Part shown: positions 43,664 to 55,855 of the stretch, one piece after another
How the letters are laid out: each line of letters starts with the position of its first letter
How positions within the stretch are numbered: position 1 is the stretch's first letter
DNA from: Omphalotus guepiniiformis
Taxonomy: Eukaryota; Basidiomycota; Agaricomycetes; Agaricales; Omphalotaceae
Direction: 5' to 3'
Length of the DNA: 64,000 bases
NCBI GenBank assembly: GCA_028554645.1
Contig: JAQOOI010000052.1
Coordinates: 1 to 64,000 of the forward strand
Position numbers and translations under genes: made by a program
The notes under the pieces: model-generated
Databases searched by the model: none
Told to the model about the DNA's origin: nothing
Seen by the model: the letters and a program-made list of their open reading frames with translations, nothing else

Positions 43664-45015
43664 ATGTCTAGGTCCCGTGGAAAGAGGCAAAGGGGAGGGG
43701 ACGAACCGACTAAAAGCATAATTTCTGTAAGTCTCGCATTACCAGTCTAGCAGAAACTCAAACGCGACATACAGAATCCGAAGGTCAAGTTGGTAACGCA
43801 GCCTGATTTTGGACATGAGCTTCGCCAGGCACAACAAACCATTGCAGAACTCAAAGGCAGAATAGCTCAATTGGAATCGGCTGAGCGTCTTGCTCAGGAA
43901 AACGTCAGCAGTCTGAAGGATATCCTTGTACGGGTGGAGAGTGAGCGGGATGAGTTAGCCAAGGAGGTGGCGCAGTTGCAAGTGCGTCCCTGCTACAAAT
44001 TTTCGTCAAAGGAAAACTCTAAAATAACGAAATACAGGACTGCGATCACGAAGAGATTCAGCGTCTGGGAACCGAGAACACGGCGCTCTCCCGCAAGGCT
44101 TCATGGCAAGAAATCGAAATGGACGTCCTTCGAAAGCTGCTAACGTCACTTGGGTCTCTTGAGGTAAAGCCTTGGTGTTTATTCCTTCATGACTTGAGAT
44201 TTTACTCCTCCAGGTTACCAGAGAAGATCTTTTGAACCCTCAGGAGCAATTGGCCGAGGTTCGTTTATCGGTTCCCCTTATTCGTGCGTTCTGTACAGAT
44301 CTGCTTGCCTCCTTTGCCTAGGACGTATCGAGACATCCTCCGCCGCAAGCTCCGGATATCGAGGTGGGCATCTTACCTGGACATTTTGTCGCAAGTTGCT
44401 TATTTCGATCAGGATGGGGATCCTATTGGGGATCCTTTTGAGAGAGAATCCTCAGTTCTACGAAGCGTCTCGGTTGAACCCACGGCCGCGAACCGCGTTA
44501 TCTATCCTGTAGACGCACTGCTGAGTGACGAAGCCCAACGATGGTTACCTCAAGCCTTTGCATATGTCAACATCGATTTGGGATCTGAGTACGCAGATCT
44601 CCTGATCAGGTGGATTGGCTTCGAACGCACGCATCGTTGGGAGAAATCTGGGGGTCGCCTCGCGAAAACGAATAGACCAGAAGCCCTCACTGCCTGGATT
44701 AGTGAAGGGCGCTACCCACCGCGGTGCAAGGGGCCTACTATAGATGAGAACCTCGCTGCGCAGTTTCCGGATAGCATGCGCCTGTGGTGGTCGTATTTGC
44801 TGAACTTGACTCCGCTTCAGGATGACGATAGCAAGGGTCGGGCTGCTTTGAACAAGCATGGGATCAATGGCTGGCTCTCGATCGTTGTGGGTGTGAAGTG
44901 GTGGGGCGAGTGTTTGAGGTGCTTGACAGGAGAAACGCTGCGGGTTGGCGCTGAAGAATGGCTTGGGATGGTCGCAGAGTTAAGCGCGGCCTTAAATTCA
45001 CTTGCGCATGTCTGA
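43664..45015 (+). CDS. Coiled-coil hypothetical protein with 'LKWWG'-like C-terminal domain
   Basis: Six exons: 43,664-43,726; 43,775-43,981; 44,038-44,163; 44,214-44,258; 44,322-44,363; 44,413-45,015, about 361 residues. The N-terminus is basic (MSRSRGKRQRGGDEPTK), then a coiled coil runs from residue 35 to 140 (LRQAQQTIAELKGRIAQLES...). The C-terminal 200 residues have YPVDALLSDEAQRWLP, ADLLIRWIGFERTHRW, NRPEALTAWISEGR and NKHGINGWLSIVVGVKWWGE. I recognise this last domain as a common agaric hypothetical family, typically fused behind a basic/coiled-coil N-terminus. Function is unknown. The genomic stretch 44,364-44,412 can also be read through in another frame, but splicing it gives the better continuation (PDIE|DGDPIGD). 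Confidence 0.7.
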
Positions 45016-45809
45016 AGGGTGCGCGCTAGGCGCTTAAAATTCTGTATTATTTGCAACGAGATTATAATGAATGAATCCTAACGGACGGAAGCGTCACTCT
45101 TGTACTTCAGACTTTGCTCCCCCACAAATTATTGTTTGATCCAACAATGAAATTGGCATTAGTCCATGCTTAAAGCTTGATGCCTCAATTCACATTGTCT
45201 CATGGAGTTTTGAGGAAGTCTTTGCGTTTGCATATATTCAGACATCGTTCAGACACCAGGGTCATTAGCTTTGGGCCCTTGGACCGTGTCGTCCCGAGCG
45301 AAGTACGTCATGTAGCGAGCGTGCCATCATTATTGAGAATCGGGATTACCATCGTGGCCGTGGCAATAGGACACGTGATAGTGGGATCAAGCGGCGAGAG
45401 AGGCATCCCAACGTCGAACGGTGGGTGGTCGTTGCCCGCAAGCTTCCCTCTGGCACTGAATCTACTAGCTACAACTCGGGACTGGCCCTATCGCGCGACA
45501 AGCTACCTCTTCCCCTCACTCATTTCAACATTTCTACCAGTTCGCCCGCCCCTTATGCCTGCTCAAGCTCAAGGCTGCCAGCCTATCATGCCTAATTCAT
45601 CCCAGGAGTCACTTCACTAGTCAAGCATTTCTAATAGATATGTAGATCAAGAACATCCACGAATGTACCTTGAAAGAGAATGGGAAGTCACGCGTGCAGG
45701 TGTGCCCTTACTTCCGAATTTCCGGAGATATTTTATCATCGCCCTCTTTCTTTGTCCTAAAGAATCGTTCATTTCTGCCAAAAACTCTGCTCTGACCATC
45801 TCAAAATCT
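45016..45809. other. Intergenic
   Basis: A 147-codon frame (45,177-45,620) without recognisable features. The last part probably contains the promoter of the coiled-coil gene. Confidence 0.4.
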
Positions 45810-48800
45810 ATGAATACTCAATCTAACGTACCTGTGGAGGTATATCCCTTGAGCTATCGTTTTCTTTGACTGTGTCTCTACAACTCATGCAGTCCGCAGG
45901 GGAGGAATCCGTTCTGCTCATACAATCCCCAGGAGACCAAACTAATCCTAATCCAAATGCGAGGGGCAGTGTATGTTATGCCTCGGCTCTGTCATCCCAG
46001 TTTCTTTCAATGATCATGGCTGCCTTATTTTCTCCCTTTGTCCAGCCCTCAGCCTTTGGCCAGTCCCCCGCCACGACCGGTCTCGGAAATGCTGTCAATG
46101 CCAACGTATGTCCTACCCTACCCTACGCTGGTATAGACGCTGAATTACTCCTTAGGTTACTTACGCTGCCTCTTCGACTCAATTTCACTTCAAACCAACC
46201 TCTGTGCGGTTTTTATGAAATCTTATGAATTGGCCGCTGACTACCTTTATGAAAAAGGCGAAATCGCAAGAGAAACGGAAAAGGGATGTTGGCCCCAAAG
46301 AATCCTTGGAGGAGGTACACCGTGGCATTCTTTTCTGAGGCTTAATTCTTACGACAGCATTACAGCGCGACAAGGTCCGCGTCGTTGAAGCTACTCCGAG
46401 CCAATCCTTGTTAAAGCGACTCCAGCTCGAAAACGAGGAGCTTAGAGGCGACATAGCTCTCTACGAAAGGGAGAAGTGGGATCCGGATCCCGCCGGTCTC
46501 GAGAGCGAGAACCGGAAGCTCCAATTCGAAATCGCCGACCTTCGAAGAGGATACGCAGCTCTTCAGGATGAAGTCGTGAGCTTGCGAGCTGTGGACGTTT
46601 CAATCCTCGAAAACTTCAAGCATGCGGCCTTAACCCATCATGAAGAGCACCTAATCGCCGTCGTGAACAAGCTGTCTAAACAGAATCAGGAACTAAGGAA
46701 TCCTCACGTTCCTGCGGACTTTCAGCCCTCCAACGACTCAGAAAGAGAGTTGATGGCGCAAATAAACCGGTTGAAGGTGTGCTGCCGTCTTACCATCTCC
46801 CTCTAACTCTCATCGCGCCTACAGGTTGCCAATAATCATACTTCCAAAGATCAACGCGCAATCCTAGACTCCCTGCGCTTTGCTGAGGTGCGCCGGTTTC
46901 ACCATCCTCACACTATGTTTTATGTAATGTGAACAGGCAGAGAAGGCGGCGCTTGAAAAGGAAAAGCGCGCGCTACTGGACACGAACATTGAAGTTCAGA
47001 ACAGACTGCGATATCTTGAGGTTCTCCACACTTCTTTGCTATGACCTAGTCAGATGTTCAATAGTCTTCATTTGGAATTTCAGACTACGGACCTCCGAGA
47101 TGTTCAGGCCCGCATTGGGTGCCTCGAGGTAAGCGCTTTTATTGTCTGGCCTTTTTACCATTCACTCGTGTTAGGACGATAAACGCGCTTTGCAACGGAC
47201 TAATCAAAGACTCCGAGAATCACGGCTTGCCAACACAGAAGACAAGGGGATTCAGATTGAGGTACGTCCGCGTTGGTTGCTTCATGAGCCTTGCCCTCAT
47301 AATGTGCCTGGTCATCTCAGGTGGATACCACTGCAGATTTTGCACAATTGTCTCTCATGCAGGTTCGCTATTTCTCAACTCGTCGCGGCTGCGAACTTGA
47401 GACGGATGAATCTTAGGAACAACTGGATCAAGCTAAACGCGAATCTGAGTTATATCAAAGCGAACACTCGAACAGTGAAGTGAGTGAAGCTGCTGCATTT
47501 GCACATATGATACTCAAACCAAAATATTTACATAGGCCGCTCTCAAGGCCCAAAGGGAAGAATACGAGGCGGAAAAGGTGGCGCTTCTTAAGTTCCATGA
47601 AATCATTCTAATACAGTCGTGCTCGCCAGGAACGATGGAAAAACGTGCTTTTGGGTCAGAACGGGCGGCTGTCAGAACTGGGGAGCGACGTGCAGAGATT
47701 GTCCGGGGAATTACAGTCTGCGCAAGCGGAAAATACTAGGCTGCAGGTAAGCCTTCCCACCCGTACTAGTTATGCACAGGTTAACGATGAGCCACAGGAG
47801 AGCGATTCAAGGGATCAGGAAATCGAAAATCTGAATCAAAGGGTGGAGGAGCTCCTGTGTGGACAGAGTGACGCTTTGAAGTCTGCACTAGAAGAGAAAT
47901 ATACTGCCGAGGTTAGAGTCTTCTTCCACATCAGAGTGCACCTCTAACAATTTGCTGAGTTTAGAACATGCTGAGCCTGTCTGAGGATAGGTGTAACCAG
48001 TTGCAAACCTCCAAACAGGTGGGTCGCGGGAGCACCGAAATACCCCCACAGTCCCCTTCACCCTCTCGTTTTTTTTTTGACGCTGATGCTCACCTAATCC
48101 TAGGAGGCGGTCGAGTGCTTGGAAGGCGAAAACAACCGCGTGAACGAGGAGCTACACACACTCAAGGTATGTTCCAATATATAACGCCTCGTTTCATTCC
48201 TGACATCCACCTCATGTCAAGACGCAGACCGAGGGGCTCATTAAGGAGAAGGGCGAACTCGAGGAGACTGTTGCCAGAATCCAGGTACGGTGATTTTGGA
48301 ATGGTCCGGGCAGAGATGATCATTCCTTTTTGAACATGATCCTTACACTTGTAGGCAACGATCGATAAGATGCACAAGGATCTGGAGCAGGCAAACGTGA
48401 GTGGCCTTACCTTTTTTCGGCTTTTTCTGGAGTGCTGGACGTCTATTCTAGAACGACAGGACGTCCATGCAGTCCCGGCTGGCTGAGGCAAATCTCGAGG
48501 CGCAGAGCGCAAAGGTGGGCATCTGCTATGTTTGAGCATGTTAGTTTCTAACGTGAATTAAGGCCGCTCATGACAACCTTTTGCAAGGTATCGGTAAAAA
48601 CGATGGTCCGACCACGCAGCGGCTCTTTGATTTAGAGGGCAGGGTGAAGGAATTGAACGGGAAATTGCGATCTGCGCAAGCGGAAAATACTAGGCTGAAG
48701 GTAAGCCTTCCCACCCGTACTAGTTATGCACAGGTTAACGATGAGCCACAGGAGAGCGATTCAAGGGATCAGGAAATCGAAAATCTGAATCAAAGGGTGG

Positions 48801-51800
48801 AGGAGCTCCTGTGTGGACAGAGTGACGCTTTGAAGTCTGCACTAGAAGAGAAATATACTGCCGAGGTTAGAGTCTTCTTCCACATCAGAGTGCACCTCTA
48901 ACAATTTGCTGAGTTTAGAACATGCTGAGCCTGTCTGAGGATAGGTGTAACCAGTTGCAAACCTCCAAACAGGTGGGTCGCGGGAGCACCGAAATACCCT
49001 CACAGTCCCCTTCACCCTCTCGTTTTTTTTTTGACGCTGATGCACACCTAATCCTAGGAGGCGGTCGAGTGCTTGGAAAGCGAAAACAACCGCGTGAACG
49101 AGGAGCTACACACACTCAAGGTGTGTTCCATTATATAACGCCTCGTTTCATTCCTGACATCCACCTCATGTCAAGACGCAGACCGAGGGGCTCATTAAGG
49201 AGAAGGGCGAACTCGAGGAGACTGTTGCCAGAATCCAGGTACGGTGATTTTGGAATGGTCCGGGCAGAGATGATCATTCCTTTTTGAACATGATCCTTAC
49301 ACTTGTAGGCAACGATCGATAAGATGCACAAGGATCTGGAGCAGGCAAACGTGAGTGGCCTTACCTTTTTTCGGCTTTTTCTGGAGTGCTGGACGTCTAT
49401 TCTAGAACGACAGGACGTCCATGCAGTCCCGGCTGGCTGAGGCAAATCTCGAGGCGCAGAGGGCAAAGGTGGGCATCCTGCCTATTATGTTCATTCAAAT
49501 TGGCTTCTAAGCATGTATCAAGGCTGCTCAAGGCGCTCAAGAAGCGGTTCTTGTCGAAGCTAGGAGCAGAATAACGTCATTGATGAAGCACGAGGATGAA
49601 AGCGTTAGGTTGAGAGTGAGTTACGGTTTCTCATCTTCTGGCACACATCTCAGTAAATGCTGTCAGAGACAACTGGAACAAGCTACGCAAGATTTGGCAC
49701 AAGCTAATGTGAATAAATCTGTCTGTGCTTTGTACTGAATTCTGATTGCTTTGTGGGAAAAAAAAAGGCTGCCAAGGATGCTGCAAATCAGAAACTTGCT
49801 GGCACTGAGGGGGCAGCGACGGAGCTGCAAAAACTGGAGCAGTCATATCGTGAACTGAAGGTATTTATTTAATCCTTCGCTTGCCAGCGCGAATATATTT
49901 TGACCCGTCTGCTTTAGTCTGCCCACGAGACCTGTCAAGTGCGTTCCAGATTGCATTTCTGGGTGTATCGCTAGGTAACCTTTAGTGTCAGGCTCAATAT
50001 GCAGACCTGCAAAATGCGTCAAAAGCCAAGATTGACAAAGCAGGCGGTATACTTGACGAGCGACAAAAAGAGCTGGATGGGGCGAAAACGCGAATTCAAG
50101 ATTCAGTAAAGGAGCTGAAAAGAATGGAAGAAGAAATTACACGGCTACAGAAGCAGATTGCAGAACTTCAGGTACAAACATTCTGTTCAAATTGGCTAAA
50201 TCTTTCTGAACTGTATTTTTAGGCAACTTCCGCGTCAGGGCTTCTTCCTACACCAGTTTCCGCCAATTCCAACTCAACGGCTGCACAAACACAAACCCCT
50301 AACCCCTCTGCGTCCGCGACTGCTGCATCAGCCTCCGCCAGTTCCAACGCAACGGCTGCACAAACGCAAACCCCATCTCTCTCCCACTCATCTCATGCCG
50401 CACAGTCAACTCCCTCCGCTTCCAACTGCTCTCAAAACAACAGCATTCCTGCACAATCCACCTCCTCTAATTCCGCTGCATCGCAGAATTGGCTAAGTTC
50501 CGGTCGCCAGACCCTCGGGAGTGCCCGCGTCTCGGAGGAGTTAGCGCGTGCTGCAGGAGCCGAAATCAATCGTGGGAGGTCCATAGCGACTCGCTATGCA
50601 CTAAGCAACGCAATAGTACGTAGATTTTTTGTCCCACGATTAGACAGTTGAACGACAAGTGCGGCAGGCCCTACCTAGGTTTCCCTGGGGAAATCACAAA
50701 CCCTCTCGATTTGTAAGAGCCCCCTTGAACTTGTCACGACCCCAGCTGATACAGGTCTTAGACCAAGGAAGGTCAGCGCATGCGAAATGAGGAGCGTATG
50801 AATGTTGGTGACTACGAAATGGTATGTATATCAGAGGTTACACGATGTAAGGAGCTTATGCCAACGATCCATTTAGGATGATGGCACCAATGAATCAGGA
50901 AGCAATGGCCCGACGAGCAGCGTTAGTTTTGACATTTCTTCGCTTTGTTGTTCTCTGATGAAAAACCCTCCCAGAACATCAACGCCAACGCCAATTCCCA
51001 GCCATCACATCAAAATTATGCAGAGGGCAGTGACGACGACGAGTACGACGGGGACGACGAGAAGGGGGAAAGAGATGACCACCTAGTCCTCAGGCAATGG
51101 CAGCGCATGGGAAAAAAAAGGATTTACACCTCCCAGGAGCAGAACAACAATCGGAGCGTGAGTCTGCGTCCTCCTTCGACAAGAGAGATGCTGAAGCTCT
51201 GATCAGAAACTCGCCCGCGGACTCATTCTAACTTGTCTGGGTACCAAGCGTTTATTCGAAGCCTTCTCTCGTGACAAGGTGGATGACCTCCGGCTACAGA
51301 ACTTCCTCCTCGACGCAGATGCAGGGCCAAAGCTGCGTAACAGCCGACTTGACAAGCGTGGAGCCACGGTGCCGGAAATGCTTGACAAGAGCCACTGGAA
51401 TCAAACGCTAATGCACAAGCTTGCTGACGAAGCTGCTGCGATCTACAAAACTACCCGCGACGACCGTTTTGGTGATGAGCCTGTAGGGGGGTGGTTTCCA
51501 ATGATACGTGTACGAATCCGGCCTATTCTCAAAGCTGACCTCGAATCCCGGCCTCTGTACCCAGGGGAACCCATGCGGGACAGGATCAAGCGCATGGCCG
51601 ACCATTATCTCAAGATTAAGGAGGACAACAGGCAAACCAATATTTTGCACACGGTGAGTTTTATACAGGTTGCCGAGGCCGTTTGCTCATTCTGTGCTAG
51701 AAATTTCATGTCAGGGCAGCTAGCTCCGCGATTATGACCACACATCTGCGTCTGAAAGGCAGCATCGAGGAGCTACAGATGTGGCAGTATGCCTTGACGT

Positions 51801-52201
51801 GCATCGGAATACTTGGATCTGATGGAATGTCTGACGAGGAGGACGGAACCGAAGAGGTGACGATCCATGGAGAAAAGACCCACATCCAAGTCCGAAAGGT
51901 TATGCCGCTTCGATGGAGGCATCCGTCTTTTCGAAGATTGTTTGAATTGATAGATCGAACGCGTGAGGTTGAAGCCTCGATTTTTAGTCGCCAGGGAAGA
52001 CCACCCTTGAAGCGCATTCGCGTCGACGAGAACCCTGCGCGCACGCGGGTACCTCCCAAACACCTCCCTGCGGCATTCTTCAATTCGGAGTACCTCGAAG
52101 ACCTGGCCCAGTTTCCTTACCAGATTGATGACCTCCAGATGAGCAAGGAACAGTTTGTACTCTACGAAGTTTCTAGCCTTGCAGAGGCGGACGAGCAGTG
52201 A
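45810..52201 (+). CDS. Many-exon coiled-coil protein with C-terminal 'GMSDEE' domain
   Basis: A chain of about 25-30 short exons, most in phase 0, with 45-60-bp introns. It starts at ATG 45,810 (MNTQSNVPVE|SAGEESVLL) and passes through AKSQEKRKRDV (46,257), a coiled coil from 46,370 to 50,170 made of small exons, a Ser/Ala/Asn-rich linker (50,223-50,616), acidic stretches (51,027-51,070) and a final domain (about 51,227-52,201). The end shares GMSDEE, RHPSFRRLF, GRPPLKR and PPKHLPAAFFNSEYLE with the gene at 3.9-5.3 kb. It looks like a cytoskeletal or scaffold rod, but no known motor or anchor domain is present, so function is unknown. An 807-bp block of exons and introns is duplicated in the rod. 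It could be two adjacent genes, split near 51.2 kb. Individual small exons are uncertain. Confidence 0.55.
47717..49477 (+). repeat. Intragenic tandem duplication: 807 bp, period 954 bp
   Basis: 47,717-48,523 and 48,671-49,477 are direct copies at constant offset 954, differing by a handful of substitutions. They include several exons and their introns, even a T-run. Since exons are in phase 0, the duplication lengthens the coiled coil without shifting frame. Confidence 0.92.
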
Positions 52202-53690
52202 AGAACCCGGATTGAAACGGAACCAGCGTCACTTATAACACAGAGGAGCAGAGTTTTCCTCGCTTGATGACGGGAGTTGAATAAACCGCCCCGAGAGAAG
52301 GTTTTTCATCCCCTCCACTTACGATACACTTTACGATACACTTTGTACAACTTCGCACATAACCAGTAATGTCTGGCATTTGCACAGACTGTATGCACTT
52401 AGGATAATTAGATCGTTACATCAGAGACCCCGAATTACAATTTTGTTTGTTGTGCCAGACTCTTTCAAAAATGATCCCCTTGCCCTGCAGTCGATCTAGG
52501 CGTAGGGGGTGAATGTCTTGCTGACACAGATGCGTAGCAAAGTAGGGAGGTTACCATATCCTTTTGAGCCAAGCCAGCAAACTACTCCGCAATATATAAA
52601 AGCAACGTACTCTGGAAAGTGCGCCCCGGGCCCCTTCCTGCCCTCCGCCTCCGCTTCCTCCATAGCGACGGCGTATAAGTTAGTGACCTCGTCGACCGCG
52701 TGCTCTGTCGCTTTAAATCTCCTTGCAAGCAGTGTGGAGGGCATCTTTGTGGAGGGCATCTTCGGCGACAGCCAGTCGGTCTTCCTTGGTATTTGTAGCG
52801 CTTGATTACCGCTCGACTCTCGTTTTGGTTAGGTTCGGGAAGGCTCGATATGTCGAGGAGGCATCCGCTGATGGGATAGGCAGGACCTCTAGCATGGGTT
52901 ATGCATCCAAAAAGAAAATTCATTCCTAAAATATAATATAGCAGTAATTGAACGTTTAACCGCCGAAAATTCTGCAACTTTGCTTGGAATCCTCAAATTT
53001 CACAATCGTGCAGACACGTGATTCAGAGTGAAAAGGATGACATCAATTTGACCCAAAAGCATCGCCTGCTCACAACCTCTCAACCTCCAGTCGTGTGTCA
53101 GGGAATATGAAGGTGCCTTCGTTGGGGAGAGCGCTTTGCCACCCTTGAATACTCGCGCAACGGGAATACGAGGGCCGGGCATGCGTCGACTCCATCGTTG
53201 GCGGTAAACTTTGCCTACCTCTGAGCTCACCCCGCCAACTCAACTCACCCCACCAACCGCCCAGTCATGCAGGGAATCCGAAGATGCCTTCGTTGGGGAG
53301 AGCGCTTTGCCACCCTTGAATACTCGCGCAACGGGAATACGAGGGCTGGGCATGCGTCGACTCCATCGCTGGCGCATTCGAAATCTTTTCCACTGCGCTT
53401 GTGGGATGAGGCGTGCGCTTCAGTATCGGGCACGCAAAGGGGTCTTGAAGACACACAAACAGCTGTACGCAATTACCTCCAACGAACCCTCAACGATCAC
53501 GGCCGGTATCAACGACGGCGCACGAATCACAGGCAATCTAAACCTTCGTTTTCCTCAGATAGACCCACTTCTCATTTTTCGATGGGACCGCAGGCAGGAC
53601 ACCGCCGACAATTATTCTTCGTTCGCAACCATCCGTCTTTAACAAGACTATCTCATTCACACCTCAATCCCATCTGAATAATCTGAAAAG
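52202..53690. other. Intergenic with a pair of 96-bp direct repeats
   Basis: 53,111-53,206 and 53,282-53,377 are about 95% alike (offset 171); on the minus strand both read PRIPVARVFKGGKALSPTKA. The peptide and DNA resemble the repeats at 34.7-34.9 kb in opposite orientation. No full gene is supported. Confidence 0.55.
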
Positions 53691-54075
53691 ATGAGTATCT
53701 TCACGGGGGCATCTAATTTTACTATCAACAGCTGCAATATAACCGTCGCCGGAGGCTCGATTTACGTGCACCAGGACAAGGTGAGTGATTTCACTGCCTC
53801 CTTCTGCCTCTTTCCGTGATTTTACGCATTTACTCAGAATTCGCCTGCGGACCCGCGCGCGGTGCTCGAAACTTTACTGCCCATGCTCCCTCGACTGTAG
53901 ATGCTAGCGCCGGAGGTGGGTGAATCGTGTAGCCTTTTGTATTCGTCCATTTATGCTCGAATCCCAGGATCCGCGTTTGCGAGAGCTTATATGCACAATC
54001 GGTGAAGGTCTGCAAATGGTGAAAGAATTTGCTGCTCAAAACTCATTGGAAGTGAAGGAGACTCAGAACATTTGA
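53691..54075 (+). pseudogene. Small agaric protein gene, possibly interrupted by a stop
   Basis: Exon 1 (53,691-53,780) encodes FTGASNFTINSCNITVAGGS, the kind of start seen in small agaric proteins that precede longer domains. Exons 53,838-53,915 and 53,968-54,075 follow with good splice sites, the last ending EGLQMVKEFAAQNS. The frame that joins all three contains TAG at 53,898-53,900. Either the protein ends there (47 residues) or the gene is nonsense-mutated. Confidence 0.35.
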
Positions 54076-55203
54076 AAGGTAGAGCAGGCTCCCCATCCTC
54101 AACACCAGAATCAAACGCCAAGCCGACCCCAGCCCCCCAAGCATTCTCCATCATCGCCCACAACGCTCTCTCCCCTCCCTTCCTACACGCAACCCTATCA
54201 AACTTGGTGATAAATCGCCCTCCCCCGATAGAACGACAAATCGAGCCCCTGCATCGGACTAAATCCAACCTTGCTACCTGCTACCTGCTGTTCTACACGC
54301 GCAGCAGCAAATGCGCTCACCTCACTACGCCCCTTTCGAATACTTCCCCAGATATACATTCGCGTGCGGATGACCCTTCAGACCTCTTTTCTAACCTCGA
54401 AGCGCATCGATACTCGTAGCGCGAAACATGAGTGGTCGTCCGCCTTCCCATGCTCCTTCCAGATTAACGAACATCCCGATCCGCTCGACACGCAAGTCTT
54501 CGGCCAACAAGCCTTTCACCCACGGATGCTCGAGGAAGGCATGTGCCCCGTGTAACCCGTCTTCTTCTCCATTGATACAGTCCTGGTTGGAGGGTGCGCG
54601 CTGAAGTATTGGATGAGCTGGAAATGCGTGACTACACCCATTCCATCATCTGTTGCACCTGAAGCGGTCGAGACGAATCGAAATGAGCTGAGAACAAGAT
54701 TGCCAGGGAAGGAGATGATGAAGCTGCTCCTGGCTCAAAACAAGATGTCCTAAAGACCGGATAGGCCCACTTTGTTGGACCTGGAATGGTATTGTATCGG
54801 TCAGAGCAAAGATTCTAACGGAAGGGATGAAGAGCTCGAAGAGAATGAATAGCACGTTCATCGAAGGAACGGTAAAATGCACTTACATGACAATGAACAG
54901 GGGCTACGGACTCTGACGAACGTGGTGTCATCACTGAAAGCGAGCCGGTGGAGGATGTGCCGCGGATTTTGACAAGGATGTTGTTTCCTTCAAACCTTGT
55001 GTATTTTTTTGTGTTCTATTTCCTATATAGGAACCAAATGCAATTCATCGGAGAGTTCATCGGAGGGCTACCATGGGGAGCTTGTCGTTGTGAATGGGCT
55101 ATTATTTGGTGTGACTAATGGGGCAGATCACGAGGCCTGTGCCGGTAGGGCGTTAAGTTACCACAACCTCATTGTTTATAAGCAAAAGAATCTGGCGACA
55201 ATC
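54076..55203. other. No supported gene
   Basis: Plus-strand frames at 54,072-54,555 have no recognised domain. The open frame upstream of the chromodomain start (54,997-55,203) may be leader sequence. Confidence 0.4.
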
Positions 55204-55855
55204 ATGCCACAGAGGCGATATTTTGAGAATGGTGTCGAGCTGTGGGAGGTTGGTCAGTGGACTTGGCAATTATTCTTACTAGTTGCATCTGACCCTCAGC
55301 TGTTACCAGAAGAAATTCTACGTGATCGACTGGGAGTGTTAGAACCCGTAAGTTCCCAGTAATCACTCTATGCTCCCCTGGCAATGAAGCCCTCACAGGA
55401 ATATCTTATAAAAGTACTATCATTTCTTGTAGAACAATCAGAATACTGATCACACCATGCAGTGGAAAGGCTACCCCACATCAGAGAACTCGTAAGTCCT
55501 GGCCTCTTAAGGACAGCAAGGTCTCATGGCGCGCATAGCTGGGAACCTGCGTCTGGCTTGAAATGTCCGGAACTACTCACCAAATATTGGAGCAGAAAAG
55601 TAGCAGAAATCACAAAAATGGCAAAGGTAGGCCTAGTCGAAGTCCCTCCCTTTTTTTACCACCACTGACCTGACATAGAAGCCTAGTAATCCACACCAAT
55701 TCATTAGCAACCGCAGTACACTTAAAATCCGTATCCCACCGGGAAAAAGTGGTCCTGATCGGTCAGAGACCCGGTGTGATGAGCTCGATATTTTTGGCCC
55801 CGACAATTTGGAAGAAGACGAATTGACCGACGTTGACAGTGACAACAGAGAATGA
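55204..55855 (+). CDS. Small chromodomain protein with acidic tail
   Basis: Six small exons: 55,204-55,252; 55,310-55,347; 55,399-55,413; 55,463-55,491; 55,539-55,626; 55,679-55,855, giving 131 residues. Spliced, residues 8-65 read FENGVELWEVEEILRDRLGV, EYLIKWKGYP, TSENSWEPASGLKCPELL, a complete chromodomain with aromatic-cage candidates (F8 or W14; W of WKGY; W of SWEP). Chromodomains bind methylated histone tails, classically H3K9me or H3K27me. The tail is short and acidic (DIFGPDNLEEDELTDVDSD). No shadow domain or other catalytic part is present. It could be a stand-alone reader or derived from the integrase C-terminus of a chromovirus; the five introns argue for a host gene. The splicing chain uses a 15-nt exon, so confidence is moderate. 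Confidence 0.65.

Noticed and set aside
53111..53377. Possible CRISPR-like or satellite array
   Set aside because: Only two units 171 bp apart, with a coding-like reading; too few and too long for an array.
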